A stretch of 64,000 nucleotides of DNA from Actinokineospora diospyrosa (GCF_024171925.1 NZ_JAMTCO010000004.1:1-64000); one strand, 5' to 3'. Numbered from the stretch's first letter, positions 1 to 8,688 are shown. A program made the numbers and translations. The notes: generated from the sequence alone by a model not told the origin.

Positions 1-1
1 C

Positions 2-31
2 CCCCACACAAAACAGGTCCACCCCATCGAG
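2..31. repeat. End of a 142-bp palindromic element (partial copy)
   Basis: The window opens inside a copy of the palindromic element that is complete at 36697-36838, 54790-54931 and 61130-61272. Only one 30-base terminal arm is visible, and it matches the arm of the 36.7-kb copy exactly. It is followed by about 69-bp repeats, the same order as at the 61.1-kb copy. The rest of this copy lies before the window. Confidence 0.85.
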
Positions 32-35
32 CATT

Positions 36-440
36 TGGCACCAGCGAGTCCGACTGTCCAGGCGCTGGGAAGGTGGGCTGGGGCGGACCTGACGGAAGGC
101 CAGTTGGCACCGGCGGATCCGACTGTCCAGGTGTTGGGAAGGTGGGCTGGGGCGGACCTGACGGGGCGCAGGTTGGCACCGCAGGGTCCGAGTGTCCAGG
201 TGCTGGGCTGGCAGGGTCGGCGAGGGCGGGCTGGGATGGCACCGGCCGTTCCGGGTGTCCACGGGCTGATCAGGTGGACTGAGGCGGACCTGACGGGGAG
301 CGGGATGGCACCGCTAGGTCCGAGTACCCAGGGGTTGGGGGTGGCACCAGCTGTTCCGAGTGTCCAAGGGCAGGGTTGCGAACCGGGGCCGAACCTGACG
401 GAGGGGCGGAGTGGCGCCGGTGGGGTTCGAGTGCGCCGGG
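36..440. repeat. Degenerate tandem repeat, mostly 69-bp units
   Basis: Units begin with TGGCACC or TGGCGCC at 36, 105, 174, 237, 306, 342 and 412, so most are 69 bases with a 63-base and a truncated 36-base unit. Each unit carries a TCCGAGTGTCCAGGTGCTGG-like core and a GGCGGACCTGACGG-like core. The same units occur at 36.2-36.7, 54.6-54.8 and 61.3-61.66 kb. Because 69 is a multiple of three, a long reading frame stays open with a 23-residue periodic translation. No ribosome binding site or known domain supports it as a gene. Confidence 0.8.
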
Positions 441-532
441 GTCGTGAGTGGGGAGCGAGGTGCCAGGGTCGCCCGTGTGGGGTGGGCTCGGGGACTGCGA
501 GCTCGTGTGGTCGAAAGAGCGGAGAAGGGAGC

Positions 533-1507
533 TCAGCCGGTGAGGGCTAGGGCTCGGCCTCGGTCTCGCCACCAGTGGTCGTAGGCGGCGTTGCAGCCTT
601 GGCGGCGTTGGAAGGCGGCGACGACTTGGGCGTGGATTTCTTCGATGTGGGCTTCGACCGTGGAGGCTGGGCGGTAGTAGAGGCGGAGTTCTTGGGCCAG
701 GGGGTGGTCGTCGATCGCGCGGATCGCTATGGCGCCGGGGTGGTCTCGGCTGGTGGCGAGGGCTGGGCCGATGGCGAAGCGGGCGGTGACCAGTTCCAGC
801 ATCGTGGCCAGGCACTGGGTGCTGTGCGGTTGGTCCAGCACCACGCCGTGGTCTCGGCAGACCTGGTTGACGTAGGTGCCCCAGCGGGTGGTGCCCGGGG
901 GTTCGTCGACCCAGGGGTGTTCGGCGACGTCGGCGAGGGTGATGGTGGGGAGGGTGGTCAGGGGGTGGTCGTGGGCCATGGCGATGAAGACCGGCTCTTC
1001 CGGGTGCACGACCACGCTGCGGACGCCCTGGGGTAGAGGGAGGCCGGACAGGGGTGCCCGGTACACCAGCGCCAAGTCGAGGGCGCCGATGGCGACCTTG
1101 TCCACGCTGATCCGCTCATCGATGTCCTCTTGGACACTGACGCCGGAGCACCAAGGCTGATCATGAAGCCAACGGCTGACCTCTATGTGTAAGAAGCCGC
1201 AGTAGCCGCCTACGCGTAGAGGGTCCGATGGCAACCCGCGCCTAGACCACTCCCCCACTCTGTCGGCGATGGCAGACATGCCAGCGAGAACGACCCGGGC
1301 CTCGTTAAGCACCTCCGCGCCCAGTGGCGTTGGGAGACAGCCGTACTCGGCGCGGAAGAACAGGCGGCCGCCGATGTTGCGCTCTATGCGTTGCAGCAGA
1401 CCGGACAGCGCCGGTTGGGACATGCCGAGGCGGCGGGCGGCCTGGGTGAGGCTGCCGGTGTCGTCGATGGCCGCCAGCGCGCGCAGGTGGCGGATCTCGA
1501 GCTCCAC
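533..1507 (-). CDS. LysR family transcriptional regulator
   Basis: A 324-residue DNA-binding regulator of normal LysR length. The N-terminal winged helix-turn-helix (about residues 4-62) contains GSLTQAARRLGMSQPALSG, the typical LysR recognition-helix sequence. The rest is the effector-binding substrate domain. The GTG start at 1507 is chosen because GGAGGG lies just upstream and the helix-turn-helix begins at once after it. The longer upstream frame has no regulator-like sequence. The target is unknown, because the nearest upstream gene is a degraded remnant and the downstream side is a repeat locus. Confidence 0.9.
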   Translation of the reverse strand: MELEIRHLRALAAIDDTGSLTQAARRLGMSQPALSGLLQRIERNIGGRLFFRAEYGCLPTPLGAEVLNEARVVLAGMSAIADRVGEWSRRGLPSDPLRVGGYCGFLHIEVSRWLHDQPWCSGVSVQEDIDERISVDKVAIGALDLALVYRAPLSGLPLPQGVRSVVVHPEEPVFIAMAHDHPLTTLPTITLADVAEHPWVDEPPGTTRWGTYVNQVCRDHGVVLDQPHSTQCLATMLELVTARFAIGPALATSRDHPGAIAIRAIDDHPLAQELRLYYRPASTVEAHIEEIHAQVVAAFQRRQGCNAAYDHWWRDRGRALALTG

Positions 1508-1572
1508 GGTCCCTCCGCATCCCCACCGCGGCTGGTCCGGCGGTTCAGCGACGGTACCTCTCCCCCGCGCGT

Positions 1573-1614
1573 GCTGTGAAGGGGTGCACGACGCGCCGCG
1601 CACCCCTTCACAGC
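1573..1614 (-). terminator. Perfect 15-bp hairpin
   Basis: Arms 1573-1587 and 1600-1614 are exact reverse complements (GCTGTGAAGGGGTGC) around a 12-base loop. The hairpin lies about 13 bases beyond a stop codon at 1627-1629 of a minus-strand frame and 66 bases before the LysR start. A terminator without a T-run fits best, but an operator or attenuator for the LysR gene is possible. Confidence 0.5.
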
Positions 1615-1626
1615 CCTGCCCGGTGG

Positions 1627-1850
1627 CTACGGCGTGTCCACCGCCAGGGTGAACGGGCCGGAACCACCGTGGGCCCGCACCCGCCACCGGGAGTACTCGC
1701 CGGTACCGGTGTGGTCGGCGCTCACCCGGTCCGCCGGTGACGACCGGGGGTCGAGGTGGCGCGAACCCGCCGGTCGGTCCCGTCCCCGGGCGGTCGCGGC
1801 GGCACGCGACGAGGACCGGTGCAGCGGCGCTCAACAGGGCGAACGCGGAC
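1627..1850 (-). pseudogene. Possible remnant of a small secreted-protein gene
   Basis: A minus-strand frame ending at 1627 translates to a plausible protein C-terminus (ending SGPFTLAVDTP) and is followed by a perfect hairpin, but it has no good start codon. A signal-peptide-like stretch (ESAFALLSAAAPVLVA) is in another frame just upstream at about 1800-1860. A frameshifted small secreted protein would explain this. No family is recognised and the call is tentative. Confidence 0.25.
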
Positions 1851-2061
1851 TCGGGCACGCATGGGGGCTCCTCCGTGCGGGGGCGGCCCCGCCGGGAGCG
1901 CGGGCCCCCGCGGCGGGTGAACTGACGGTAAACCGGGTGTGAGCAGGGCGAACAGATCACAGATCGGTATAACGATTCCCACGATCACAGCCGACACGAT
2001 CGGAGTAGCGAGCCGAACCCGGTTCGGCCGACGGAGATCATCAGCACTAGCCTGTTCAGGT

Positions 2062-2322
2062 ATGGCGGGCGTAGAGGAGATCCGTTCCTGGATCGCGGTG
2101 GCCACGGAGAAGGCGCGGTCGGGGATCGCGGCGATCGCGCAGGCGAGCTTGGAACTGGACGAGGCGCGCGGCGCGTTGGCGACCGCCAGTTCCGGGCAGG
2201 CCCCCGCCGAGCTCGCCCGCTCGCAGGGGCTGCTCGCCGAGGCGGAGCGGGCGCTCGGCGACGCGCGCGAGGCGTTGTACGCGGGCATCTCCGCCGCCGA
2301 GGGATACCTGGGCGGACGCTGA
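2062..2322 (+). CDS. Small helical protein upstream of FtsK-like ATPase
   Basis: An 86-residue protein, almost wholly alpha-helical in appearance. Two Ala/Glu/Leu-rich helices are separated by a short SSGQAPAE turn. Size and helical-hairpin layout recall WXG100 proteins, but the W-x-G motif is absent and the similarity is only general. The ATG at 2062 is preferred because the upstream extension is unlike protein. It lies 143 bases before the FtsK-like gene, suggesting a functional module with it and the following helical protein. Function unknown. Confidence 0.65.
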   Translation: MAGVEEIRSWIAVATEKARSGIAAIAQASLELDEARGALATASSGQAPAELARSQGLLAEAERALGDAREALYAGISAAEGYLGGR

Positions 2323-2465
2323 CCAGGCCGCCGCGATCGGCTTCACTTGATCGGCGGACCACGCCGGTCCGCGCGGGAACGCCGAGGACACCACCCGTCC
2401 GCCCTGAGCACATCCGCAGCACACACGCACGAGTACCGGCCGCAACGAGCTGATGGGGTCCCACG

Positions 2466-5177
2466 ATGCTGGGTAGGCGGGAGCGCAGACAGCGCGCCGA
2501 GAACGCGCTGGCGCGGCTGCGTTCGGTGCTCGGCCTGGCCCTGGGTGCCGCGGTGGGCGGGCACGAGCAGGCCCTGCTGCACAAGCGGCAGTTGGAGTTC
2601 GAGCGCGCGGTGCAGCGGATCGGGTTGGCCAAGGCGACCCGGGACCGGGAGATCGCCGAGCAGTTGACCGACCCCGCGTTGGCCCCGGTGTGGGAGCGGA
2701 TCACCCGCGAGCGCGACGACAGCTACGCCGAGTGGCGCCGCGACGGGCTCGGCGCGGTGCGCGAACTGGTGGCGGCGCACACCCCGGGCCCGGCGGGTCA
2801 GCCGTGGCAGGAGTGGCTGGGCACGCTGGGGACCGACCCCGGGGTGCGCTCGCCGCGGCTGTGGCGGATCGGGACCGCGCACGTGGAGCACGAGTCGCCC
2901 GAGCACGGCTTCCCGCTCGCGGTGCCGCTGCTCGAGCACGCGCACCTGCGGCTGAACTCCGCGCGCGGCAACCGGACGGCGGTGGACTCCATCGTGGAGA
3001 CCCTGCTGCTGCGGCTGCTGAGCACGTTCACCCCGGGCCTGGTGCGGCTGCACCTGTGGGACATCGGGCACCTCACCGGTCCGCTGCCCAACCTGCACCC
3101 GTTGACCGCCGCCGGGTTGCTGGTGGTGCACGACCCGACCCGGCTCGACGACCTGCTGGCGCTGCTGGCCGGGCACATCCGCAAGGTGCACGCGAACGCG
3201 TTGCGCGCGGGGCGGACCACGCTGAAGGACGCCTGCGCGGCCGCCGGGCGCCGGGTGGAGCCGTGGCGGGTGGCGGTGCTCTTCGGCAACGGGGAGCGGT
3301 TGGATGAGGAGCAGTACCGGGAGTTGAACCGGATCGCCCGCACCGGCCCGGACGCCGGGGTGCACCTGGTGCTGGTGGACATGCCGGTGTCGGCGAGCAG
3401 TCCACTGGAGACGGTGACCTTCACCGACGCCGAGCAGGCGAGCTCCAGCATCACCGGGCCCGGTGTGGTGGTGCGCGCCGACCCGCCGGTGTCGGCCTCG
3501 GTGGCCAGCCGGGCGGCGGCGGCGATCCGCGACGACATGGTGGTGCGCCGCGGGCGGCCGCGCTCGTTCATCGATCTGCTGCCGCGGGTGCTCGGGCAGG
3601 AGAGCTCGCGCGAGGAACTGCGCACCGTCATCGGGTTCGACGAGGGTGACCCGATCGAACTGGTGCTGGGCGACGCGACCCCGCACGCGCTGGTGGCCGG
3701 GCCGAGCGGGTCGGGCAAGACGAACCTGCTGTACGCGATGCTCGGGGGGCTCGCCGCGCGGTACTCGCCGCGCGAGCTGGAGCTGTACCTGTTGGACTTC
3801 AAGGAGGGCGTGTCCTTCGCCGGGCTGACGCCAGGCACCAAGGACCCGAGTTGGCTGCCGCAGGCGCGGCTGGTCGGGGTGAACGTCAACACCGACCGCG
3901 AGTTCGGGTTGGCGCTGCTGCGGTACCTGTCGCAGGAGTTGGCCAGGCGCGCGGAGGCGGCCAAGCGCCAGGAGGTCACCAAGCTCGCCGAGTTGCGCGA
4001 CGCGGAGCCGGAGGTGAGCTGGCCCAGGGTGGTCGCGGTGATCGACGAGTTCCAGGCGCTGTTCTCCGGGCGCGACCAGATCACCCAGCAGGCGGCGGCG
4101 CTGCTGGAGGACGTGGCGCGGCGCGGGCGGTCGCAGGGGATCCACCTGGTGCTGGCCAGCCAGGACATCGCCGGGATCGAGGCGTTCTGGGGCAAACCGG
4201 CGGTGTACGACCAGTGCACGCTGCGGATCGCGATGCCCAAGGCGAAGCGGGTGCTGGCGCAGGACAACCTGGCGGCCAACACGTTGCCGCGCTGGCACGT
4301 GGTGGTCAACCACGATTCCGGTATCTCGCACGGCAACGAGGTCGCGCACGTGCCGGACGCGTCGAGCCGGGGCACCTTCGACGAGCTGCAGCGGCGGCTG
4401 TGGCGCGAGGTCGAGTCGAGCGCGCCGCGGTTGTTCGACGGCGCGCACCAGCCGTCGTTGCTGACCACCGCCGAGTTCGCGACGCCGCGCGGTCCGGTGC
4501 TGGGGCAGATCATCGATGTGGCCGACCGGGCGGCGGTGCTGCGGTTGGAGGCGGCGCCGGGGCGCAACCTGGCGGTGCTGGGGACCGCGACCGAGGACGC
4601 GCTGGCGGTGCTGGCGAGCTCGGCGTTGTCGCTGGGGCGCGCGTACGCGCCCGGCGAGTGCGAGTTCGAGTTCTGGTGCCACGTGGAGTCGTTGCGCGAC
4701 AACGTGTTGGCGGTCGCCGACGCGCTGCACCGGCGGGGCCACACGGTGCGGACGCGGTTCGACGCGAGTATCGCCGACATGGCCGAGGAGACGTGCCCCG
4801 GTAAGCGGTTCGTGTTCTTCTACGCCGTCGACGGGGCGACGCAGTTGTTGGAGCGCAAGGAGGTTGGCGCTGTCCAGAGTGGACTCGACAAGTTCCGGTC
4901 GCTGCTCAAGCACGGCCCGGCTGGCAACGTGCACACCTTCGGCTGGTGGCGCGGTGTGGCCCGGCTCAAGGACACCCTCGGCTTCGGCGGCAACGACGAC
5001 GTCGGCGCGTGGGTGGCCCTGGACGTGCAGGGCTCGGAGCTCAACCAGCTCGCCGCGGGGCAACTGGTGGACTGGTCGCCGCGGCCGCACCGGGCGGTGT
5101 TCTTCGACCGGACCACGCACAGCCGCCCGGACGTGCTGATCCCGTTCGACCCGACGAGCGCGCTGGAGGAGCGGTGA
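2466..5177 (+). CDS. FtsK/SpoIIIE-domain ATPase
   Basis: A 903-residue protein with one RecA-like motor. Walker A is GPSGSGKT at residues 412-419, and Walker B is VVAVIDEF with the acidic pair at 527-528, followed by a region rich in ARRGRSQGIHLVLASQ typical of FtsK/SpoIIIE translocases. The N-terminal 400 residues are long and helical, without evident membrane segments. It therefore differs from chromosomal FtsK (N-terminal membrane domain, C-terminal gamma domain) and from ESX EccC (three motor domains). It overlaps the next gene by four bases. It is probably a soluble DNA or protein translocase; the substrate is unknown. Confidence 0.85.
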   Translation: MLGRRERRQRAENALARLRSVLGLALGAAVGGHEQALLHKRQLEFERAVQRIGLAKATRDREIAEQLTDPALAPVWERITRERDDSYAEWRRDGLGAVRELVAAHTPGPAGQPWQEWLGTLGTDPGVRSPRLWRIGTAHVEHESPEHGFPLAVPLLEHAHLRLNSARGNRTAVDSIVETLLLRLLSTFTPGLVRLHLWDIGHLTGPLPNLHPLTAAGLLVVHDPTRLDDLLALLAGHIRKVHANALRAGRTTLKDACAAAGRRVEPWRVAVLFGNGERLDEEQYRELNRIARTGPDAGVHLVLVDMPVSASSPLETVTFTDAEQASSSITGPGVVVRADPPVSASVASRAAAAIRDDMVVRRGRPRSFIDLLPRVLGQESSREELRTVIGFDEGDPIELVLGDATPHALVAGPSGSGKTNLLYAMLGGLAARYSPRELELYLLDFKEGVSFAGLTPGTKDPSWLPQARLVGVNVNTDREFGLALLRYLSQELARRAEAAKRQEVTKLAELRDAEPEVSWPRVVAVIDEFQALFSGRDQITQQAAALLEDVARRGRSQGIHLVLASQDIAGIEAFWGKPAVYDQCTLRIAMPKAKRVLAQDNLAANTLPRWHVVVNHDSGISHGNEVAHVPDASSRGTFDELQRRLWREVESSAPRLFDGAHQPSLLTTAEFATPRGPVLGQIIDVADRAAVLRLEAAPGRNLAVLGTATEDALAVLASSALSLGRAYAPGECEFEFWCHVESLRDNVLAVADALHRRGHTVRTRFDASIADMAEETCPGKRFVFFYAVDGATQLLERKEVGAVQSGLDKFRSLLKHGPAGNVHTFGWWRGVARLKDTLGFGGNDDVGAWVALDVQGSELNQLAAGQLVDWSPRPHRAVFFDRTTHSRPDVLIPFDPTSALEER

Positions 5178-5536
5178 CCGAGGACCCGGTGGCCCGCTAC
5201 AAGGAACTGCTGGAGACCGCCCACCACGCCGCCCGCGCGCACTCCGAGCACGAGCGCCGCCGCGCGGTCGACCTGGTCGCCGAGATCAACGCCGCCGACC
5301 AGCGGGTCAGCTCGGCCGCCCAGGCCCAGGCCCAGGTCGACGGCGAGATCAACGCCTGGTGGCGGCAGGTGATCACCGCGGCGGGCGACCTGAAGTGGCT
5401 GACCACCACCCCGCGCCCGACCCCGGACCCGTCGGCCCGGCCGGAGCAACTGCGCGAGCACCTGCGCCAGATCGAGCCCGCCACCAAGGAGTTCACCACC
5501 GCCCTGCGCCGCGCGGTGTGGCCCCGGCGGGTGTGA
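5174..5536 (+). CDS. Small helical protein coupled to FtsK-like ATPase
   Basis: A 120-residue, mostly helical and charged protein (HAARAHSEHERRRAVDLVAE near the N-terminus) with a Pro-rich break at about residues 80-88. Its GTG start overlaps the TGA of the ATPase gene (GTGA), implying translational coupling and probable physical partnership. No known domain is recognised. It ends five bases before the convergent cation-transporter gene. Confidence 0.75.
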   Translation: MTEDPVARYKELLETAHHAARAHSEHERRRAVDLVAEINAADQRVSSAAQAQAQVDGEINAWWRQVITAAGDLKWLTTTPRPTPDPSARPEQLREHLRQIEPATKEFTTALRRAVWPRRV

Positions 5537-5541
5537 CCGGG

Positions 5542-6195
5542 TCAGCAGCAGTGCTCGCCGCGCCACGCCCCGCGCCCCTCCTTGACGGCGATGGCGGCGA
5601 TGACGAGCGCGACGACCGGGTCGGCCCAGGACCAGCCGAACAGCGAGTTGAGCACCAGCCCCGCCAGCAGGACCGCGGACAGGTAGGTGCACAACAGGGT
5701 CTGCTTGGAGTCGGCGACCGCGCTGGCCGACCCCAACTCCCGCCCGGCACGCCGTTGCGCGCGCGACAGGAACGGCATCACCAGCAGTGAGGTGGCCGCG
5801 AGCACGATGCCAACGGTGGAATGATCGGCGTCCTGCCCACCGAGCAGCGCACGCACTGAGTCGACGGTGACATAGGCGGCGAGCGCGAAGAACGACACCG
5901 CGATCACCTTCAGCGCCACACGTTCCCGCGCCGCCGGGTCCTTGCCCGCGAACTGCCACGCCACCGCACTGGCCGACGCGACCTCAATCACCGAGTCCAA
6001 CCCGAACCCGACCAAAGCTGCCGACGACGCAACAGTTCCCGCAGCGATCGCCACCACACCCTCAACCACGTTGTACGCGATCGTCGCCGCAACCAGCAAC
6101 CGCACCCGGCGCGCCAGTACGGCCTGTCGGGCGGGCTCGGGGGTAGTGGATGGAACCGCACAGCACGAGCACCCCTCGACTTGGGCCCCACTCAT
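5542..6195 (-). CDS. Cation diffusion facilitator family transporter
   Basis: A 217-residue inner-membrane protein with about six hydrophobic segments and the CDF signature GFGLDSVIEVASA (an Asp in the second transmembrane helix and nearby Ser/Glu). It lacks the usual long cytoplasmic C-terminal domain. Unusual Cys clusters stand at both ends (GCSCCAV near the N-terminus, GEHCC at the C-terminus) and may bind a soft metal. The ATG at 6195 overlaps the stop of the upstream metal sensor (TGATG) with GAGGAGG before it, so the two are co-translated. Probably exports a divalent metal such as Cd, Pb or Zn. Confidence 0.85.
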   Translation of the reverse strand: MSGAQVEGCSCCAVPSTTPEPARQAVLARRVRLLVAATIAYNVVEGVVAIAAGTVASSAALVGFGLDSVIEVASASAVAWQFAGKDPAARERVALKVIAVSFFALAAYVTVDSVRALLGGQDADHSTVGIVLAATSLLVMPFLSRAQRRAGRELGSASAVADSKQTLLCTYLSAVLLAGLVLNSLFGWSWADPVVALVIAAIAVKEGRGAWRGEHCC

Positions 6196-6539
6196 CACGC
6201 CTCCTCGGGTTTGTCGTGTGCGCAGGCTTCGGTGGCGTTGACGGCTAGGACGACCTGCACCAGTTCGCTCAAGGCTCGGGCCAGGTGGGCGTCAGCGAGG
6301 GCGTAGCGGACTTGGCGGCCCTCGTAGGTGGCGATGACCAGGCCGCAGCCGCGGAGGCAGGAGAGGTGGTTGGAGACGTTTGACCTGGTCAGGCCCAGGT
6401 GGGTGGCGAGGAGTGCTGGGTACTGCACGCCGTCGAGGAGGGCGGTCAGGATTCGGCAGCGGGTGGGGTCCGCGAGGGCACGGCCCAGTCGGGCCAGGGC
6501 GGTTTCCCGGGTCTCGCACTTCAGCACAGGCGAAACCAT
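6195..6539 (-). CDS. ArsR/SmtB metal-sensing repressor, CmtR-like
   Basis: A 114-residue winged-helix repressor. The recognition region TRSNVSNHLSCLRGCGLV is characteristic of CmtR, the mycobacterial Cd/Pb sensor. Cys61, Cys65 and Cys106 have the same spacing as the known CmtR metal ligands (57, 61, 102). It is the first gene of a two-gene unit with the CDF transporter, fitting metal-relieved autorepression. No clear ribosome binding site precedes the ATG, so the transcript may be leaderless. Confidence 0.88.
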   Translation of the reverse strand: MVSPVLKCETRETALARLGRALADPTRCRILTALLDGVQYPALLATHLGLTRSNVSNHLSCLRGCGLVIATYEGRQVRYALADAHLARALSELVQVVLAVNATEACAHDKPEEA

Positions 6540-6561
6540 ACAGTGGCAGCTGAACTAACGT

Positions 6562-6948
6562 CTAGGCGATCCGGTGGGGGCGGACTACTGAGAGGACTCC
6601 TAAGACCACTGCGGCGGCCAAGCCTGCGATGAGGATCCAGGGCCGGGTGGTGCTCGCCCAGTGGGCGATCTCTTGGCGGAAGAACACGCCCGCGATCCCT
6701 CCGCCGAACCACAGCACTGGGATAAGAGGGTTGAGTCCGCCGAGAACGACCTCCGCGAAGAAGAGGATTCCGGCAGCGAAGTAGAGCAGGGCCACCTGCA
6801 GGTAGTCGTCGGTCGCGCCGAAGGCGAGTCCGGCCGCGCCTAACACGACGAACACCGCGGCGATAACTCGGCGTACTCCGGCGAGGCCTTCTTTCGGCAT
6901 GGCGACGACTAGGACGATGAGGACGATCGCGGCCAAGGCTAAGAACAT
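6562..6948 (-). CDS. Small four-helix membrane protein, unknown function
   Basis: A 128-residue protein with about four hydrophobic segments: residues 1-16, 25-45, 53-70 and 102-120 roughly. No family is recognised. The ATG at 6948 is preceded by TACCGT (6956-6961 on the minus strand) seven bases upstream, an actinobacterial -10 placed for leaderless transcription. It lies 22 bases upstream of the metal sensor gene in the same direction, so it may be part of the metal-efflux transcript. Confidence 0.7.
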   Translation of the reverse strand: MFLALAAIVLIVLVVAMPKEGLAGVRRVIAAVFVVLGAAGLAFGATDDYLQVALLYFAAGILFFAEVVLGGLNPLIPVLWFGGGIAGVFFRQEIAHWASTTRPWILIAGLAAAVVLGVLSVVRPHRIA

Positions 6949-7033
6949 CCCCCGGACGGTAGAGACGCGGCCGGGGCGGCGTGGGTGGTTCGGGGCAGAT
7001 CCGCCCGGACGGCCGCTGGGATTGGGCAGAAAA

Positions 7034-7070
7034 GGCCCCGCTTCCGGGCCGGGGGGCCGGAAGCGGGGCG
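7034..7070 (-). terminator. Rho-independent terminator
   Basis: A 12-bp perfect stem (7036-7047 with 7057-7068) and 9-base loop. On the minus strand it is followed by a TTTT run at 7030-7033. It ends transcription of the secreted-protein gene at 7215-7607. Confidence 0.8.
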
Positions 7071-7164
7071 GCGGGCCCGCGGTGCGACCGGGAGCATCGG
7101 GGTCGCGGGCCCGGGGTGGCCACCTGCCGCGCGGGGTCAGGGCGCGGGGGCGGCGCTGCTGTCT

Positions 7165-7209
7165 TAGGGCAACGGGCTATCTAGGGCAACGAGCTGTCTT
7201 AGGGCAACG
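7165..7209. repeat. Three short direct repeats TAGGGCAACG
   Basis: Exact copies at 7165-7174, 7182-7191 and 7200-7209 (17-18 base spacing) lie just beyond the stop codon of the secreted-protein gene and before its terminator. They may be a slippage product or a regulator site. Function unknown. Confidence 0.7.
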
Positions 7210-7214
7210 GCGTT

Positions 7215-7607
7215 CTACGGCAGTGGCAGCGGGATCTGGGGGAGCGGGAACGGCAGCGGGATCAGCGGCAGTTGCGGCGGCCGCTGCTGGTCGAGCAGGG
7301 CGGCGAGCAGGCGCAGCAGCCCGGGCAGGATCGCGACGACGAAGGCGACCGGGAGGTCGCCCGCGGTGCGGACGAACGCCTGGGTGTTGGCCAGCACGTG
7401 CAGCGCGTCCTGGCTCTCGGTGACCTCGCGCAGGTCGGACAGGACCGGGGACAACCGGTCGAGCACGCCGTCGACCTGCCCGGGGCTCGCGGTGGACAGC
7501 TGGCTCGCGAGGTGGTCGAGGTCGACCACCGGATCCGCGCTCGCGGGGATGGGCAGCAGGGCCAGGGCTGCGGCGATCACGACGGCACGTGACGCGGGGA
7601 ACCTCAT
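7215..7607 (-). CDS. Small secreted protein with proline-rich C-terminus
   Basis: A 130-residue protein with a clear Sec signal peptide (RAVVIAAALALLPIPASA, cleavage near residue 24). A helical body follows (DLDHLASQLSTASPGQVDGV onward), then a hydrophobic stretch and a C-terminal Pro/Leu-rich tail (PLIPLPFPLPQIPLPLP). The ATG at 7607 is chosen because the signal peptide begins there. No enzyme motif is seen. It is probably an extracellular or envelope protein of unknown role. Confidence 0.65.
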   Translation of the reverse strand: MRFPASRAVVIAAALALLPIPASADPVVDLDHLASQLSTASPGQVDGVLDRLSPVLSDLREVTESQDALHVLANTQAFVRTAGDLPVAFVVAILPGLLRLLAALLDQQRPPQLPLIPLPFPLPQIPLPLP

Positions 7608-7887
7608 CAGCGGGGGCGCCCTTTCTGGTCGGAATACGAGGTACTCGGGCTGCCCAAGAGCTAGCAGCGCGCCCGCGCCGCGACCAGTCCGCGCCGCTGG
7701 GTGATGGCGCAAGCACATAGCTGAACCTGGGTCCACACCGGACTGGCATAACCGCTGGTCAGCACCATCGGGGCCGGGTGGGCGGGGCGGGAGCGGCCGG
7801 TGCGCACGCTGCGCTGCCGCCGACCCCCGCGATCGGCGACCGCCGCGCCGATCGGGTGAATTCGGGCATGTCACCCGACCGTGGGTT

Positions 7888-8688
7888 CTACCGGGCGACC
7901 AGCACGGCCGCGTCGAGGACGGCGACGACGAGCATCGCGTGGAAGGTGGCGCGCGAGCGGGGTCGGCTGCCGAGGACGAGACCGATGGCGGTCACGATCA
8001 CCGCGAGGCCCAGCGCGATGAAGCCGAGTGCGGTCGGCAGCCCGGCGACCAAGGCGGCTGACGCACCTAGCACCAACAGTGCGGCGGCCACGCGGGAGCC
8101 GGTAGGTCCAACTCTGTGCGGTAGGCCCACCACGCCGGTCTCACGATCGTCCACGAGATCAGGAAGGGCGTTCGCGAAATGCGCGGCGCAGCCCAAGAGA
8201 GACGCAGTGGCCACAAGCCACCACGGGGGCCAATACGGCGATGGCAGTCCAAGAGTGACGAAAGCGGTCAATAGCCCAAACGACACGGCGTACGGGGCGA
8301 ACGAGAAGACCGTCGCCTTCAGTCGGAGGTCATACGCCCAGGCGGACACAAGAGCCACGACATGCGCGAGCCCGGCAAGAGGCCCGGACAGGAACGACAG
8401 CCCTACCGCCGCCAGAGCACTGATCAGGACCAGAGTCCGTATCAACGAGACAGAGATCTGCCCGAGCGCGACAGGCTTGTCGGTCCGACCGACCCGGGCA
8501 TCTCTGGCGACGTCAACCAGGTCGTTGAGCCAGCCCACCGACAGCTGCCCGGCCAGCACGGCAGCGGCGACAGCGACGGATCCCCAGGCGGTTTGGCCCA
8601 ACCCGGCGGCCAAACCCGTTGCGGCGAGGGTCACCGCGACGGCAGGCTCCGGGTGGGAGGCACGCACGACCGGTGTCACTCGGCCCAC
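7888..8688 (-). CDS. UbiA family prenyltransferase
   Basis: A 266-residue polytopic membrane protein. The first Asp-rich motif NDLVDVARDARVGRTDKP (NDxxDxxxD type) and the second DLVDDRE are the Mg/prenyl-diphosphate sites of UbiA enzymes. It should transfer an isoprenyl chain to an aromatic acceptor at the membrane. It is divergent from, and only 25 bases away from, the methyltransferase/type III PKS operon, so the acceptor is plausibly the polyketide made there. The start is GTG at 8688; a second GTG at 8679 is possible. Confidence 0.88.
   Translation of the reverse strand: MGRVTPVVRASHPEPAVAVTLAATGLAAGLGQTAWGSVAVAAAVLAGQLSVGWLNDLVDVARDARVGRTDKPVALGQISVSLIRTLVLISALAAVGLSFLSGPLAGLAHVVALVSAWAYDLRLKATVFSFAPYAVSFGLLTAFVTLGLPSPYWPPWWLVATASLLGCAAHFANALPDLVDDRETGVVGLPHRVGPTGSRVAAALLVLGASAALVAGLPTALGFIALGLAVIVTAIGLVLGSRPRSRATFHAMLVVAVLDAAVLVAR

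Noticed and set aside
36-440. CRISPR array
   Set aside because: Units are degenerate, contiguous and about 69 bases with no unique spacers, and no cas genes are near.
35-550. 171-residue reading frame over the 69-bp repeats
   Set aside because: It follows only from repeat units whose length is a multiple of three. There is no ribosome binding site or known domain, and it runs into the end of the LysR gene.
2343-5120. Long antisense frame opposite the FtsK-like gene
   Set aside because: Composition artefact of GC-rich codons. The sense strand has Walker A/B and a coherent protein; the antisense translation is His/Arg/Gln-rich without domains.
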